From an uncultured Desulfobacter sp. (GTDB taxonomy: Bacteria; Desulfobacterota; Desulfobacteria; Desulfobacterales; Desulfobacteraceae), in assembly GCF_963666675.1 (NCBI RefSeq), contig NZ_OY762929.1:3224001-3288000 (forward strand): 64,000 bases of DNA. Reading direction: 5' to 3'. Shown piece by piece: positions 53,626 to 63,103 of the stretch. Within the stretch, counting starts at the first letter, position 1, and the number at the start of each line of letters is the position of its first letter. A program made the position numbers and the translations under genes. Under the pieces are notes generated by a model that was not told where the DNA came from, searched no databases, and worked only from the letters and a program-made list of their open reading frames with translations.

Positions 53626-54650
53626 AAAGGCAAATAAAAATATTTTTCACTTCCATTCTTTTCCTATTGTCGCTCACCGCTGGTTTCGTGATTGAAGATA
53701 GCCATGCCGACCGGTTCAAGGTTCTTGTGGTGATGAGCTACGACCCCGATTATACCTTCGTTCAAAAGGTGCGTCAGGGGATTGATTCGGTACTGTCGGA
53801 TACCTGCCGGATCACCTACTTTTATATGAACACCAAAAACAATCTTGAAGGGGGGCCCAAAAAAGCCAAAGCGGCATTCACCCTGTACAAAAAAATGCGC
53901 CCCGACGGGGTGATTGCAGCCGATGACAATGCCCAGTCCATGTTTGTGGTGCCCTATCTGAGAAATAAGGTAAACACCCCGGTGATGTTTTGCGGCGTCA
54001 ATGAAGCACCCGAAAAATACGGATACCCGGCCGCCAATGTATCCGGTATCCTGGAACGGATGACCATCAGTCAAAGTCTGGCCTTTGCCAAACAATTGCT
54101 TCCCGCCATCAAAACCTTCGGCTACATGTCCTGTGACAGTCCCACGGGCCGGACCATTTTAAACTATTTTCAACGTGAGGCACATACCTTTCCCATGGAA
54201 CTGACCGCTGCCAGATTTCCAAAAACCTTGATGGAAGGCAAAGCCATGGCAAACGAGTTGCGTGGTCTGTGTGATGTCCTGTTCATACCGACCATGAACG
54301 GTATCAGGGACGACCACGGGTCACCGCTTTCGGATAAACAGATCCTGCCCGTTGTCACCAACATCTTTGCCAAACCGGTTATCGGTGACCAAAAATTCAC
54401 GATTCAATACGGGATGTTGTGCGGCATGACCCAGCATGCGGACGAACAAGGCTTCACCGCAGCCAAAATGTTGCTCAAAGCCATGCGGGGAACCCCCATC
54501 CGTAATATTCCCATCACCCAAAACCGGTTAAACCGGGCAATTATCAATGTGAGCGTAATGAAAGCCCTGGGTATCAAACCCAAACCCATTCTGTTGAAAG
54601 ACACCGAGCTGATCCGGGGAAAAACCGACCATGAGCCCTGTACACTTTGA
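53622..54650 (+). CDS. Periplasmic substrate-binding protein, ABC_sub_bind type
   Basis: The 342-residue protein has a signal peptide (IFFTSILFLLSLTAGFVI) and the fold of ABC_sub_bind-type proteins (PF04392-like): KVLVVMSYDPDYTFVQKVRQGIDSVL, RPDGVIAADDNAQSMFVVPYL, VMFCGVNEAPEKYGYP, and a C-terminal NVSVMKALGIKPKPILL. There is no ABC permease or ATPase nearby. Together with the adjacent kinases it probably serves as the ligand-capturing part of a sensor system. Its start overlaps the stop of the kinase remnant. Confidence 0.85.
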   Translation: MKRQIKIFFTSILFLLSLTAGFVIEDSHADRFKVLVVMSYDPDYTFVQKVRQGIDSVLSDTCRITYFYMNTKNNLEGGPKKAKAAFTLYKKMRPDGVIAADDNAQSMFVVPYLRNKVNTPVMFCGVNEAPEKYGYPAANVSGILERMTISQSLAFAKQLLPAIKTFGYMSCDSPTGRTILNYFQREAHTFPMELTAARFPKTLMEGKAMANELRGLCDVLFIPTMNGIRDDHGSPLSDKQILPVVTNIFAKPVIGDQKFTIQYGMLCGMTQHADEQGFTAAKMLLKAMRGTPIRNIPITQNRLNRAIINVSVMKALGIKPKPILLKDTELIRGKTDHEPCTL

Positions 54651-55779
54651 ACCATTAAAAAGGATAAAGGATAGGGTGATCAAACGAATCGTTATGGTGC
54701 TGTTTGTCACTGTTTTTCTACAAGGCTGCAGCCCCGAAGAACCTCTCCGCATCGGATTTATCACCGGCACGTCAGGCCATATGGCGGATATGGGAATATC
54801 GGCGCGTTATGCGCTCTTGCTGGCCGTGGACCAATGCAATGAAACCGGCGGAATCCATGACCGGCGAGTGGAACTTGTAATCCGGGACAATCAGCATGAC
54901 CTTGTCTCGGCGGTGAACGATGTACAGGACTTGATTGCCCGAAAGGTTGACGCCATCATCGGTCCCATGTCCAGCACCATTGCCGTGACCATCGTCCCCC
55001 ATCTCAACCGGTCTAAAATCGTCACGGTCTCTCCCACGGCAACCACAACACAACTTTCCGGTCAAGACGACTATTTTTTCCGCGTTTGCCCCTCTGCCGG
55101 CACCCAGGCCAGTGTCAATGCCGACTACCAGATTCGGTCGGCAAATATGAAACGGATTACAGTGGCCTTTCACAAAGGGAATCCCTCCTTTTGTGAATCC
55201 TTTATAAAAAATTTTAGAAAAACATTCCAGGCCGGCGGGGGCGAAGTCCTTTCCGTGACAGGCTTTACATCCGACGACGGACGCTCCTTTTCTCAAATCG
55301 CGGACGAGTTGCTAGCGGATAATCCCGATGGCATCTTGATTGTCGCCAATGCCATGGATTCGGCCATGCTGTGTCAACAAATCCGAAAAATCAGTGCATC
55401 GGTTAAGATCACCTTGTCAAGCTGGAGTGCATCCCGGCGCTTCATTGAACTGGGCAGCCGTGCCGTTGAAGGAACCACCCTGCCCATTTCCGTCGACTGG
55501 AACAGCGCCCATCCCAGGTATAAAACTTTTCAAAAATTGTTTTATGATCGTTACGGGCTTGAACCCGGCATCGGCAGCTTGAATGCCTATAATGCCGCCC
55601 AGGTGGTGTTGTCTGCTCTTAAGATTCGCAAATCAAATGAAAATTTAAAAGAGACCATACTTTTTATGGGCGAATTTGAAGGGCTTCAAAGAACTATAAA
55701 ATTTGATGACTACGGAGACATCAACGCCGGGGTCTTTATGTACACCATTCGCAACCATCAATTTGAGGCATTGGATTGA
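54631..55779 (+). CDS. Periplasmic binding lipoprotein, LivJ/Peripla_BP_6 type
   Basis: The protein has a lipoprotein signal with lipobox LQGC (VMVLFVTVFLQGC) and a branched-chain-amino-acid-type binding fold: IGFITGTSGHMADMGISARYALLLAVDQCNETGGI, VIGPMSSTIAVTIVPHL-like core (IIGPMSSTI), and RITVAFHKGNPSF. The first ATG (54631) overlaps the previous gene; a GTG at 54676 with AAAGGAT upstream gives a shorter, more typical signal peptide and may be the true start. It precedes a sensor kinase by 4 bases, suggesting it is that kinase's periplasmic partner. Confidence 0.85.
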   Translation: MSPVHFEPLKRIKDRVIKRIVMVLFVTVFLQGCSPEEPLRIGFITGTSGHMADMGISARYALLLAVDQCNETGGIHDRRVELVIRDNQHDLVSAVNDVQDLIARKVDAIIGPMSSTIAVTIVPHLNRSKIVTVSPTATTTQLSGQDDYFFRVCPSAGTQASVNADYQIRSANMKRITVAFHKGNPSFCESFIKNFRKTFQAGGGEVLSVTGFTSDDGRSFSQIADELLADNPDGILIVANAMDSAMLCQQIRKISASVKITLSSWSASRRFIELGSRAVEGTTLPISVDWNSAHPRYKTFQKLFYDRYGLEPGIGSLNAYNAAQVVLSALKIRKSNENLKETILFMGEFEGLQRTIKFDDYGDINAGVFMYTIRNHQFEALD

Positions 55780-55783
55780 ATCC

Positions 55784-58042
55784 ATGGGATCAAACATCTC
55801 TTTAAAAAACTATTTGTCCCGGCATTTTGCCGTGGTCGCGGTGTTGCCCGTGATCACCATTGCCTGCCTGACCTACACGTTTATGCTGCCGGCCATAAAA
55901 ACCCGCACAGGTCTCCAGCACCATGCCATGGCCCGTTCCATTGCCGGCCAGATATCCGCCCACCTCTCCTGCGGAAAGCGGCAGATCTCCGCCATCGCCG
56001 AGTATCTGAGCAACCGGCAAATTAGAAACCACATGGCACCGGTTGACCTGCTTGATGCCCATTGCAGCGCCGGTGACTTTTTCGAAGCCCTGTTTGTGAT
56101 TGACAATACAGAGGGGTTGGTTCAAACGGCCGGCCTGAGCGAATCTCTCAGGCCCAAACGGTCCGATTTCATTGGTATGGATTTTTCCGGCCGCAGGTTT
56201 ATTCAGTCCCTGAAAAAAGATGCACCGCCTGAATGGTCCCAGATTTTTTTGTCCACGATTAACAGCCGGCTGGCAGTGGCAGTGACGATTCCATTGGTCA
56301 AGGGTGTTATCATTGGGGAAATGCCCCTGGATAAGTTGTCTGCATTCATAAGCCATCTGCCGCTGGAATCCGAATTACTGACGTTTGTCATTGACGAACG
56401 CGGCATTGTCCTGGCAGATTCTTTAGGGCAGTATTGGGGACAAATTCTAAAATCCGATTTTACTGACGGGGCTGAATCAAAGACCAATGCCCATGCTGTT
56501 TCAAAAACATTTGAACTCAACGGACGGCGGATGCTGGGCACCATGGCGGATATGGATGAAACCGGTTGGAAAATTGTGATCGCCCAGCCGGTCAGCAAGG
56601 CGTTTCAGTCATTGTGGGAAATTTTGACCTTAATTGGTCTAGGCCTTTTTCTTGCCCTGGTTCTCTCCCTGTGCATCGGCTGGTTTCTGGCCGGTAACTT
56701 CGCCCGTGTGGTTAAGTCTTATATCGAGGGAGCGGCCTACATTGCCGGCGGAAACTACAATCTTGACTGGCCCGCAACCAAAACAAAAGAGTTCTCGTTG
56801 CTGGGCCGTAACCTTGGGCGTATGGCCCGGAAAATCAACCAGCGGGAAGAGGAGCTTAAAATCAGCGAGGAACGGACCAAGGATATTCTGGTCAATATTC
56901 CCAGTGTGGCGTTCCAGCACATCGCTGACCCCAATGCGGATAATTCAAGGGTGATGAAGACCTTTGCCCAGGAGCGGGGAATGCAGATCTTCGGCCTTGA
57001 TTTTGATGATGATAATATTATTGAAAATTTTGTGGCCTGTCTTCCCGAAAATGATCAGCCCCGATTTGTTGAGTCGATGGAAGAGGCGGTTAAATCGCTT
57101 ACGCCCTGGCACTACGAGGGGCGGTTTATTAAACCATCCGGCGCGGAGATCTGGTTTGAAGGTCGTTCCATCCCCAGAAAAAACAACAATATCGTCTCCC
57201 ATTACGGTGTGCTGACAGATATCTCCCGGCGCAAAAAAATGGAAGAGATATTGATTCAAAGCGAAAAAATGCGCTCGGTGGGCGGGTTGGCCGCAGGCAT
57301 GGCCCACGAGATCAACAACCCGTTGGCCGGGATGCTGCAGACCGCCCAGGTCATGGCCCAGCGACTCAGCGCCGACCTCGATATTCCCGCCAGCCGCACA
57401 GCAGCCCAAAAGGCCGGTACCACCATTGAATCCATTGAACAATTCATGAAAGCACGGGGCATACCGCGCATGATTCAGACCATTATCACATCCGGGCAGC
57501 GGGTGTCCGACATTATCAATAATATCCTGAGTTTTTCCCGGAAAGATGAAACCACTCTGTCCCACCATTTTCTTGACAAAATTCTGGATAAAACCGTTGA
57601 ACTGGCTGCAACGGATTACGACCTTAAAAAGGCATATGATTTTAAACAAATTAAAATCACCCGGTCGTATGCCGACGACCTGCCGGCCTTACCCTGCCAG
57701 GCAGGCAACATTCAGCAGGTGGTGCTCAACATCCTGACCAACGGGGCCCAGGCCATGCAGGCGGCCCGAACCCCGGAGCCCAGGTTTATCCTCAGAACCT
57801 ATGGTGATCCGGTCCGGGGGATGATCTGCATGGAAATAGAGGACAACGGGCCCGGCATGGACGAAAAGACGCGAAAATATATTTTTGAGCCTTTTTTCAC
57901 CACCAAGCCGGTGGGCGTGGGCACCGGACTTGGGTTGAGTGTCTCCTATTTTATTATCACTGAAAACCACCAAGGTGAAATGACCGTTGAATCCAGTCCG
58001 GGCGCAGGCGCCAAATTCATCATACGCCTAGCCAATAAATGA
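55784..58042 (+). CDS. Membrane sensor histidine kinase (Cache-like/HAMP/PAS/HisKA/HATPase)
   Basis: The 752-residue protein has membrane segments near residues 13-32 (VVAVLPVITIACLTYTFML) and 283-305 (LTLIGLGLFLALVLSLCIGW) enclosing a Cache-like periplasmic sensor. HAMP, PAS and HisKA domains follow (His in GLAAGMAHEINNPLAGM), with an insertion after the first helix (KARGIPRMIQTIITSGQRV). The ATPase domain has NILTNGAQAM, DNGPGMDE and GTGLGLSVSYF. I start at ATG 55784, just after the binding-protein stop. The C-terminal 270 residues closely match the next kinase gene, a recent paralogue. Confidence 0.93.
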   Translation: MGSNISLKNYLSRHFAVVAVLPVITIACLTYTFMLPAIKTRTGLQHHAMARSIAGQISAHLSCGKRQISAIAEYLSNRQIRNHMAPVDLLDAHCSAGDFFEALFVIDNTEGLVQTAGLSESLRPKRSDFIGMDFSGRRFIQSLKKDAPPEWSQIFLSTINSRLAVAVTIPLVKGVIIGEMPLDKLSAFISHLPLESELLTFVIDERGIVLADSLGQYWGQILKSDFTDGAESKTNAHAVSKTFELNGRRMLGTMADMDETGWKIVIAQPVSKAFQSLWEILTLIGLGLFLALVLSLCIGWFLAGNFARVVKSYIEGAAYIAGGNYNLDWPATKTKEFSLLGRNLGRMARKINQREEELKISEERTKDILVNIPSVAFQHIADPNADNSRVMKTFAQERGMQIFGLDFDDDNIIENFVACLPENDQPRFVESMEEAVKSLTPWHYEGRFIKPSGAEIWFEGRSIPRKNNNIVSHYGVLTDISRRKKMEEILIQSEKMRSVGGLAAGMAHEINNPLAGMLQTAQVMAQRLSADLDIPASRTAAQKAGTTIESIEQFMKARGIPRMIQTIITSGQRVSDIINNILSFSRKDETTLSHHFLDKILDKTVELAATDYDLKKAYDFKQIKITRSYADDLPALPCQAGNIQQVVLNILTNGAQAMQAARTPEPRFILRTYGDPVRGMICMEIEDNGPGMDEKTRKYIFEPFFTTKPVGVGTGLGLSVSYFIITENHQGEMTVESSPGAGAKFIIRLANK

Positions 58043-58044
58043 CA

Positions 58045-58113
58045 AATAAACCGGGCATTATACCCAAACCCATTATTTTAAAAGGCATAAAAACTTGTCC
58101 GGACAGAGCTTGA
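58045..58113 (+). pseudogene. Remnant of the 3' end of a second binding-protein gene
   Basis: Read from 58045, the frame gives G-I-I-P-K-P-I-I-L-K-G-I-K and a stop at about 58113. It aligns with the end of the 53622-54650 protein (G-I-K-P-K-P-I-L-L-K). Its position just ahead of the second kinase mirrors an ancestral binding-protein/kinase pair. The stretch is short, so chance similarity is not excluded. Confidence 0.45.
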
Positions 58114-58127
58114 GGAGCCCACAATAC

Positions 58128-60470
58128 ATGAGCAATCCAACATCCAGGAAATCGGGTAAACCAATATCATTCAAATTTTCGGATCTGCACATTCGTACCA
58201 AACTACAGGTGGTGATTGCCCTGATTATTACCGTTTTTTTAATGATCGTCTTGACGGTGGTGGTCTCTTTCCATCGCATTGAAAATGTGCTTGGCGGTGT
58301 AATCAACAACGATATGAACAATGTCATGACAAACGCATTGACCGAACGGGAGATCTCCTCCATCACAGCGGACCTCAATCTTTTGCTGGTCACTTTTTTG
58401 TCAGACCGGAACCATCTGCACAACGAAAGCAAGCGGTTAATAAACGTCACCCGGGGGGTGGCTGACCGCGTCCAGGGCAGTGACCTGGAAACCCCTCTTT
58501 TGCTGTTTGACCGACGCATACAATTTTTGCTAGAGCAATGCCGGGCCGTCAGCGACGGGGTCGGAAATGTAAGTCATGCCGAGGGACATATGGAGGACAT
58601 GTTCGACCGCCTGGATGAGATCATTGCCGACAAGCTCATCAACGCCGCCCTTAACGGCGATGACACCAGCATCCTTCAGCAGCTTTCGGTGCTGATTATC
58701 GGGTACCGGCAAAGTCTATTGGAAATAGGAAAGAGCCATGCAGAACGGTGGCCGGAAAGCTATTATACATTCTTTGATCTGGAAAATGACCCGCTGATCG
58801 TTGCCATTGACGAACTGAATTTTCGAATGCGCCCCCTGCTGGCCGCAGATCCTCAGATCGCAGAATTCGGCCGGGACGCCATCGACGATCTTCAAACCTA
58901 TAAAAGTGAAATTTTAACACTCAATGTGTTGATGGTCGAACTGAAAACGCGCATGCTCAATGTTGAGAAGGCCAGGCACCAGGCCACCGAAATACTAAAA
59001 AAGTTTGACCGGAATGTGGTCAATGCCATCAGCACCGCCAATACCAAGGTGATCGGCACGCTACGGGTTACCGAAGCGACCATGGTGGCCATCTCTTTGG
59101 CGCTGATTGCAACCCTCATTGTACTGACATTGCTCTTTTTTAAAAATATTATCAAAAAACCCATGGACAATATTTGTGAGGGCATCAAGGCCTTTCGGCA
59201 GAGCAATCTGGACGCCCGGATCAATCTTAACCGCCGGGACGAGTGGCACCTGATCGAGGATGCGTTGAACGCCATGGCAGCCGATCTTTCCAACTCCTAT
59301 GCTGACCTTAAAACCGCCCAAGGCCTTGTTTCCAACATCATTGACTCCATGCCCTCGGTCCTGGTGGGTGTGGACAGCCGGGGCAACGTTACCCAATGGA
59401 ATCTGAAAGCCGAACAGGTAACGGGGATAAGTCCGGAAAAGGCCCGGTTCCGGGCCCTGGGCAACGTGTTTCCCAACCTGGCCCATGACATGGACCGAAT
59501 CCGGGCATCCATCCGGGACCGTCGGGTGCTCCGGAATTCAAAGGTGCGCCGGGAATACATAAACGAAACCCGCTATGAGGATGTAACCATTTACCCCCTG
59601 GTGGCCAACGGGGTGGAGGGTGCCGTAATCCGGGTGGATGACGTCACCGACCAGGTGCTCATGGAGGAGATGGTCATCCAGAGTGAAAAAATGCTATCGG
59701 TGGGGGGGCTTGCCGCAGGCATGGCCCATGAAATAAACAACCCCCTGGCCGGTATGATGCAGACCGCCCAGGTCATGGGTCGGCGACTGACGGCACGCCT
59801 TGATATCAGGGCTAACCGGGAAGCGGCACAAGCAGTCGGAACGTCCATTGAAGCCATTGAGCAGTTCATGGCGGCAAGGGGCATACACCGCATGCTCAAA
59901 GCCATCACAGAATCAGGCGTGCGGGTGTCCAAAATTGTAAACAATATGCTCAGTTTTGCCAGAAAAGACGGTACGAGAATCTCCTCCCACGACCTGACCG
60001 AAATTATAGATAAAACCATTGAACTTGCGGCCACGGATTATGATTTGAAAAAAACCTATGATTTTAAACGCATTAAAATCATAAAAACGTATGGTGACGA
60101 CCTGTCCGCCATCCCCTGCCAGGCAAACCAAATCCAGCAGGTGGTGCTCAATATTCTGACCAACGGAGCCCAGGCCATGCAGGGTGTCAGGACCCCGGAT
60201 CCCCAATTCACCATACGCACGTATGTGGATACGGCCCGGGATATGGCCTGCATTGAAATCGAAGATAACGGCCCCGGGATGGATGAAAGAACACGCAAAC
60301 ATATTTTTGACCCCTTTTTCACCACAAAACCTGTGGGGGTGGGAACCGGACTTGGCTTAAGTGTTTCCTATTTTATCATCACCGAAAACCATAATGGGGA
60401 AATGGCCGTTGAATCCAGCCTGGGCACGGGTGCTAAATTTGTGATCCGGATCCCGTTGACAGGGCCTTAA
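58128..60470 (+). CDS. Membrane sensor histidine kinase, paralogue of the upstream kinase
   Basis: The 780-residue protein has two membrane segments (VVIALIITVFLMIVLTVVVS near residue 30 and AISLALIATLIVLTLLFF near 330) around a helical periplasmic sensor unlike that of its neighbour. HAMP, PAS (NIIDSMPSVLVGVDSRGNVTQW), HisKA (His in GLAAGMAHEINNPLAGM) and ATPase domains (DNGPGMDER, GTGLGLSVSYF) follow. ATG 58128 has GAGGAG upstream; a TTG 33 bases earlier is in frame but unsupported. The transmitter half is nearly identical to the previous gene while the sensor halves differ, suggesting sensor swapping after duplication. Confidence 0.93.
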   Translation: MSNPTSRKSGKPISFKFSDLHIRTKLQVVIALIITVFLMIVLTVVVSFHRIENVLGGVINNDMNNVMTNALTEREISSITADLNLLLVTFLSDRNHLHNESKRLINVTRGVADRVQGSDLETPLLLFDRRIQFLLEQCRAVSDGVGNVSHAEGHMEDMFDRLDEIIADKLINAALNGDDTSILQQLSVLIIGYRQSLLEIGKSHAERWPESYYTFFDLENDPLIVAIDELNFRMRPLLAADPQIAEFGRDAIDDLQTYKSEILTLNVLMVELKTRMLNVEKARHQATEILKKFDRNVVNAISTANTKVIGTLRVTEATMVAISLALIATLIVLTLLFFKNIIKKPMDNICEGIKAFRQSNLDARINLNRRDEWHLIEDALNAMAADLSNSYADLKTAQGLVSNIIDSMPSVLVGVDSRGNVTQWNLKAEQVTGISPEKARFRALGNVFPNLAHDMDRIRASIRDRRVLRNSKVRREYINETRYEDVTIYPLVANGVEGAVIRVDDVTDQVLMEEMVIQSEKMLSVGGLAAGMAHEINNPLAGMMQTAQVMGRRLTARLDIRANREAAQAVGTSIEAIEQFMAARGIHRMLKAITESGVRVSKIVNNMLSFARKDGTRISSHDLTEIIDKTIELAATDYDLKKTYDFKRIKIIKTYGDDLSAIPCQANQIQQVVLNILTNGAQAMQGVRTPDPQFTIRTYVDTARDMACIEIEDNGPGMDERTRKHIFDPFFTTKPVGVGTGLGLSVSYFIITENHNGEMAVESSLGTGAKFVIRIPLTGP

Positions 60471-60485
60471 TGCAGGCGAGGACAC

Positions 60486-61142
60486 CTATCCGTCAGCCAT
60501 TTTCTTCTGCCCGTAGGTCTTGAATTTTTCAAGCACGGTCTCCATCTCTTCATCCGCCAGGATGACGGGGTGTCCGATGCTTTTGGTCTGATAGTAAATC
60601 CGGGCCACAAATTCAATCTCTTCGGCAACGGCAAAGGCCGTGTCCATGCTGTTGCCCACGGCTACAAGGCCGTGATTGGCCAGCAGCAAGGCATTATAAT
60701 CGCCGATATGTTTGGCCACGATGTCAGCCAGCTGTGGTGTGCCGAAGGTGGCATAGGGCGCCAGGGGCACTTTTTTGCCTGCAAAGCCCACAAGATAGTG
60801 AACGGCCGGGATTTCCCATCCTAAACAGGCCATGGTCACCGCATAGGGCGAGTGGGTGTGGACAACGGCCCGCACATCCTTGCGCTGGTGATAGAGGGAG
60901 AGATGAAATCCAAGCTCGCTTGACGGCTTGGTGTCACCCGCCAGGATATTTCCCTGCATATCCGTGAGCACAACATCCCGAGGGCTCAATGCCGCGTACT
61001 CGATACCGCTGGGACTGACGGCCACGGTTCCTGAATCCCTGTCAATTATGCTCAAATTCCCGCCGGTACCTGTGGTCAGGCCGGACGCCACCATTTTAAG
61101 GCCAAAGCGCACAACAGCCTCTTTTTCATTTTCAAAATCCAT
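60486..61142 (-). CDS. fucA: Class II aldolase, L-fuculose-phosphate aldolase type
   Basis: The 218-residue enzyme belongs to the FucA/AraD family of zinc aldolases or epimerases. It shows GTGGNLSIIDRDSGTVAVSPSG (phosphate and substrate loop), the catalytic Glu in KPSSELGFH, zinc ligands in HTHSPYAV and the third His in LANHGLVAVG. Likely chemistry is cleavage of a sugar 1-phosphate to dihydroxyacetone phosphate and an aldehyde. No fucose pathway genes are nearby, so the true substrate may differ (methylthioribulose-1-phosphate or a related sugar). It converges on the kinase gene with 15 bases between stops. Confidence 0.85.
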   Translation of the reverse strand: MDFENEKEAVVRFGLKMVASGLTTGTGGNLSIIDRDSGTVAVSPSGIEYAALSPRDVVLTDMQGNILAGDTKPSSELGFHLSLYHQRKDVRAVVHTHSPYAVTMACLGWEIPAVHYLVGFAGKKVPLAPYATFGTPQLADIVAKHIGDYNALLLANHGLVAVGNSMDTAFAVAEEIEFVARIYYQTKSIGHPVILADEEMETVLEKFKTYGQKKMADG

Positions 61143-61202
61143 AATGCCTCCATAAAAACTGCTCAGTTAAAATATGGGACTCCCCTGCCCCACTATGAAA
61201 AA

Positions 61203-61312
61203 CTTGGACTTGATCATAAAATCGGCCAGCTTTTGTAGTGGCAATCCCCCTGTGGTTGCCCGGTTTAGGGCAGGCACAGGGGCCTGCCCCTAAATTGCCG
61301 ACGTTGGAACCA
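61203..61312. repeat. Palindromic GGGGCAATCCCC-type repeat, copy 2
   Basis: It starts GACTTGATCATAAAATCGGCC, continues TAGTGGCAATCCCCCTGTGG and TTGCCC, and closes with GGGCAGGCACAGGGGCCTG. It matches copy 1 at 44399-44512 over most of its length. It occupies the gap between the aldolase and the MocR gene. Confidence 0.7.
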
Positions 61313-61362
61313 ATCCCAAGCAACCATTCGTTGATATGACTATCGGACTTATGCCCAGCCGA

Positions 61363-62796
61363 TTAAGCAACCATTCGGTACACCATCCGTCCAATCCGCC
61401 GGACAGCCCGGTCGGCAGCCTCATCCCATACGCCGCCGTACCCGATGCGGATATACCGGCTGAACACATCCACGCTGGAGCACAGGAATCCTGGGATGAT
61501 TGAAATACCCTGCTTTCTGGCTTCAAAAAATATATCCCGGCCGTTGCACCCTTCGGGCAATTCAATCCAGAGACACAGCCCTCCCAAGGGCGAGGTCATC
61601 TTAACGGATGGCGGAAAGTATTTGTATACCGCTGTCCTGCAGTATTGGCAATTTTCCCTTAGGGTGCGCCGAAGACGACGCAGATGACGCGGAAACGAAC
61701 CCTCTTTCAGGTAACTTGCCACCAGCGCCTGGTTCAGGGTGGGAGAAATCAAAGAGCGTTTCAGCTTCATTTGCTGGATGCGGTTTTTAAATCTGCCGGG
61801 GATGACCCAGCCCACCATCAGACCCGGCGCCAGGACTTTTGAAAACGAAGAACAATATAAAACATTGTCATGGGTATCCCACTTTTTCACCGGATTGGGC
61901 CGGGTATTCCCAAAGTACAATTCACCACTGACATCATTATCAATAATGGGAATCTTCCGCTGCCCCAGCAGGGTTGCGATCCTTTCTTTATGCTCATCGG
62001 GCATAATAAACCCCAGCGGATTCTGGCAGTTTGCATTGAGCAGACAGGCGTCGATCTTCTTTTGTTCGACCAGCTTTTCCAGCCGGTCCGGGTTAATCCC
62101 GCGTTTTGGATCTGCCGGGATCTCCAGGGCGTAAAGCCCGTTATCGCTTAGCATGCGCCGGATAAAAGGATCCGACGGCGATTCCAGGGCAATGGTATCT
62201 CCGGGATTTGCCACGGCCTTGAGGCTAAGGCTCAGGGCCTCGGTGCATCCGTTGGTGACGATAATATCTTCCATGGATAAATTTTTGATAAAGGGAAAAA
62301 GCAGGTTGGTAATCTGGTGTCTGAGCTGTTCATCCCCCTGGGGGTGTGCGTATCCGGCAATGACTTTGGGTACCTGTGTTTTTGAAAAGGACTTAAGATG
62401 GGCGTGAAGTCGCTTAACCGGCAGATACTCAGGTGCCACCGTTACAGACCCAAATTTTAACACCCCGGGATCACCCATATCCCGGGTTAGAATATATATA
62501 AGGTTGTCGACACTGATTTTTCCCGGGGCCATCTCATGACGGATGATTTCGGGGCCAGGCCGGAGCCGGTCGGTACTTGGCTTGATAAAATACCCGGATC
62601 GATCACGGGACTCCACCACCCCCCTTTTTTCAAGCTCGACATAGGCCTGGATCACCGTTGACATGCTGTAGCCGGTGGTTCGGCAAAGGGATCGGAGGGA
62701 GGGCAGTTTCTCCGATATCCGGTACCCCCCGTTTTTGATCCGCCTTTGGATCTGGTCCGCCAGCTCCTTGTAAAAAAACTTTCTTTTTTCAGCCAT
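61363..62796 (-). CDS. MocR/GntR-family regulator with aminotransferase-like domain
   Basis: The 477-residue protein has an N-terminal GntR winged helix (ADQIQRRIKNGGYRISEKLPSLRSLCRTTGYSMSTVIQAYVELEKRGVV, residues about 10-60) joined to a fold-type-I aminotransferase domain. The PLP Lys lies in YCSSFSKVLAPGLMVGW, and NPLGFIMP and DNDVSGELYF are visible. MocR proteins sense PLP or an amino compound and control vitamin B6 or amino-acid metabolism. The divergent small gene at 62907 is a possible target. Confidence 0.92.
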   Translation of the reverse strand: MAEKRKFFYKELADQIQRRIKNGGYRISEKLPSLRSLCRTTGYSMSTVIQAYVELEKRGVVESRDRSGYFIKPSTDRLRPGPEIIRHEMAPGKISVDNLIYILTRDMGDPGVLKFGSVTVAPEYLPVKRLHAHLKSFSKTQVPKVIAGYAHPQGDEQLRHQITNLLFPFIKNLSMEDIIVTNGCTEALSLSLKAVANPGDTIALESPSDPFIRRMLSDNGLYALEIPADPKRGINPDRLEKLVEQKKIDACLLNANCQNPLGFIMPDEHKERIATLLGQRKIPIIDNDVSGELYFGNTRPNPVKKWDTHDNVLYCSSFSKVLAPGLMVGWVIPGRFKNRIQQMKLKRSLISPTLNQALVASYLKEGSFPRHLRRLRRTLRENCQYCRTAVYKYFPPSVKMTSPLGGLCLWIELPEGCNGRDIFFEARKQGISIIPGFLCSSVDVFSRYIRIGYGGVWDEAADRAVRRIGRMVYRMVA

Positions 62797-62906
62797 ACCA
62801 TCTGCTATGGTTTTTTATTGCACGTTCTGTATCTGTTCTCTTTTTTAAAGTTCAACTATATTAATTCACAGCTAATATTCAACGTTGCCCTACAAAGGAG
62901 AAAACA

Positions 62907-63101
62907 ATGACAAAATACTGTTTTACTGTTATGCAGTACATGCTGGCCGGAGAAGAGTCAAGGCTCGGGTTCAAGGATTACTGGAAAAACGATTTTTTAG
63001 CCCGCCACACCCCTGCCGGGCGAGTCTGCCTGGAAACAACAAAGGCGCTCTTTGTTATCGGGCTTTGCTTTGCCGTAACCAAAGGCATCAGTCTTCTGTA
63101 A
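62907..63101 (+). CDS. Small protein of unknown function, 64 residues
   Basis: The frame MTKYCFTVMQYMLAGEESRLG... has an excellent ribosome site (AAAGGAGAAAACA) just before its ATG and a downstream hairpin, so it is probably a real gene. The C-terminal segment (TTKALFVIGLCFAVTKGISLL) is hydrophobic and could sit in the membrane. I recognise no family. It is divergent from the MocR regulator. Confidence 0.55.
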   Translation: MTKYCFTVMQYMLAGEESRLGFKDYWKNDFLARHTPAGRVCLETTKALFVIGLCFAVTKGISLL

Positions 63102-63103
63102 TT

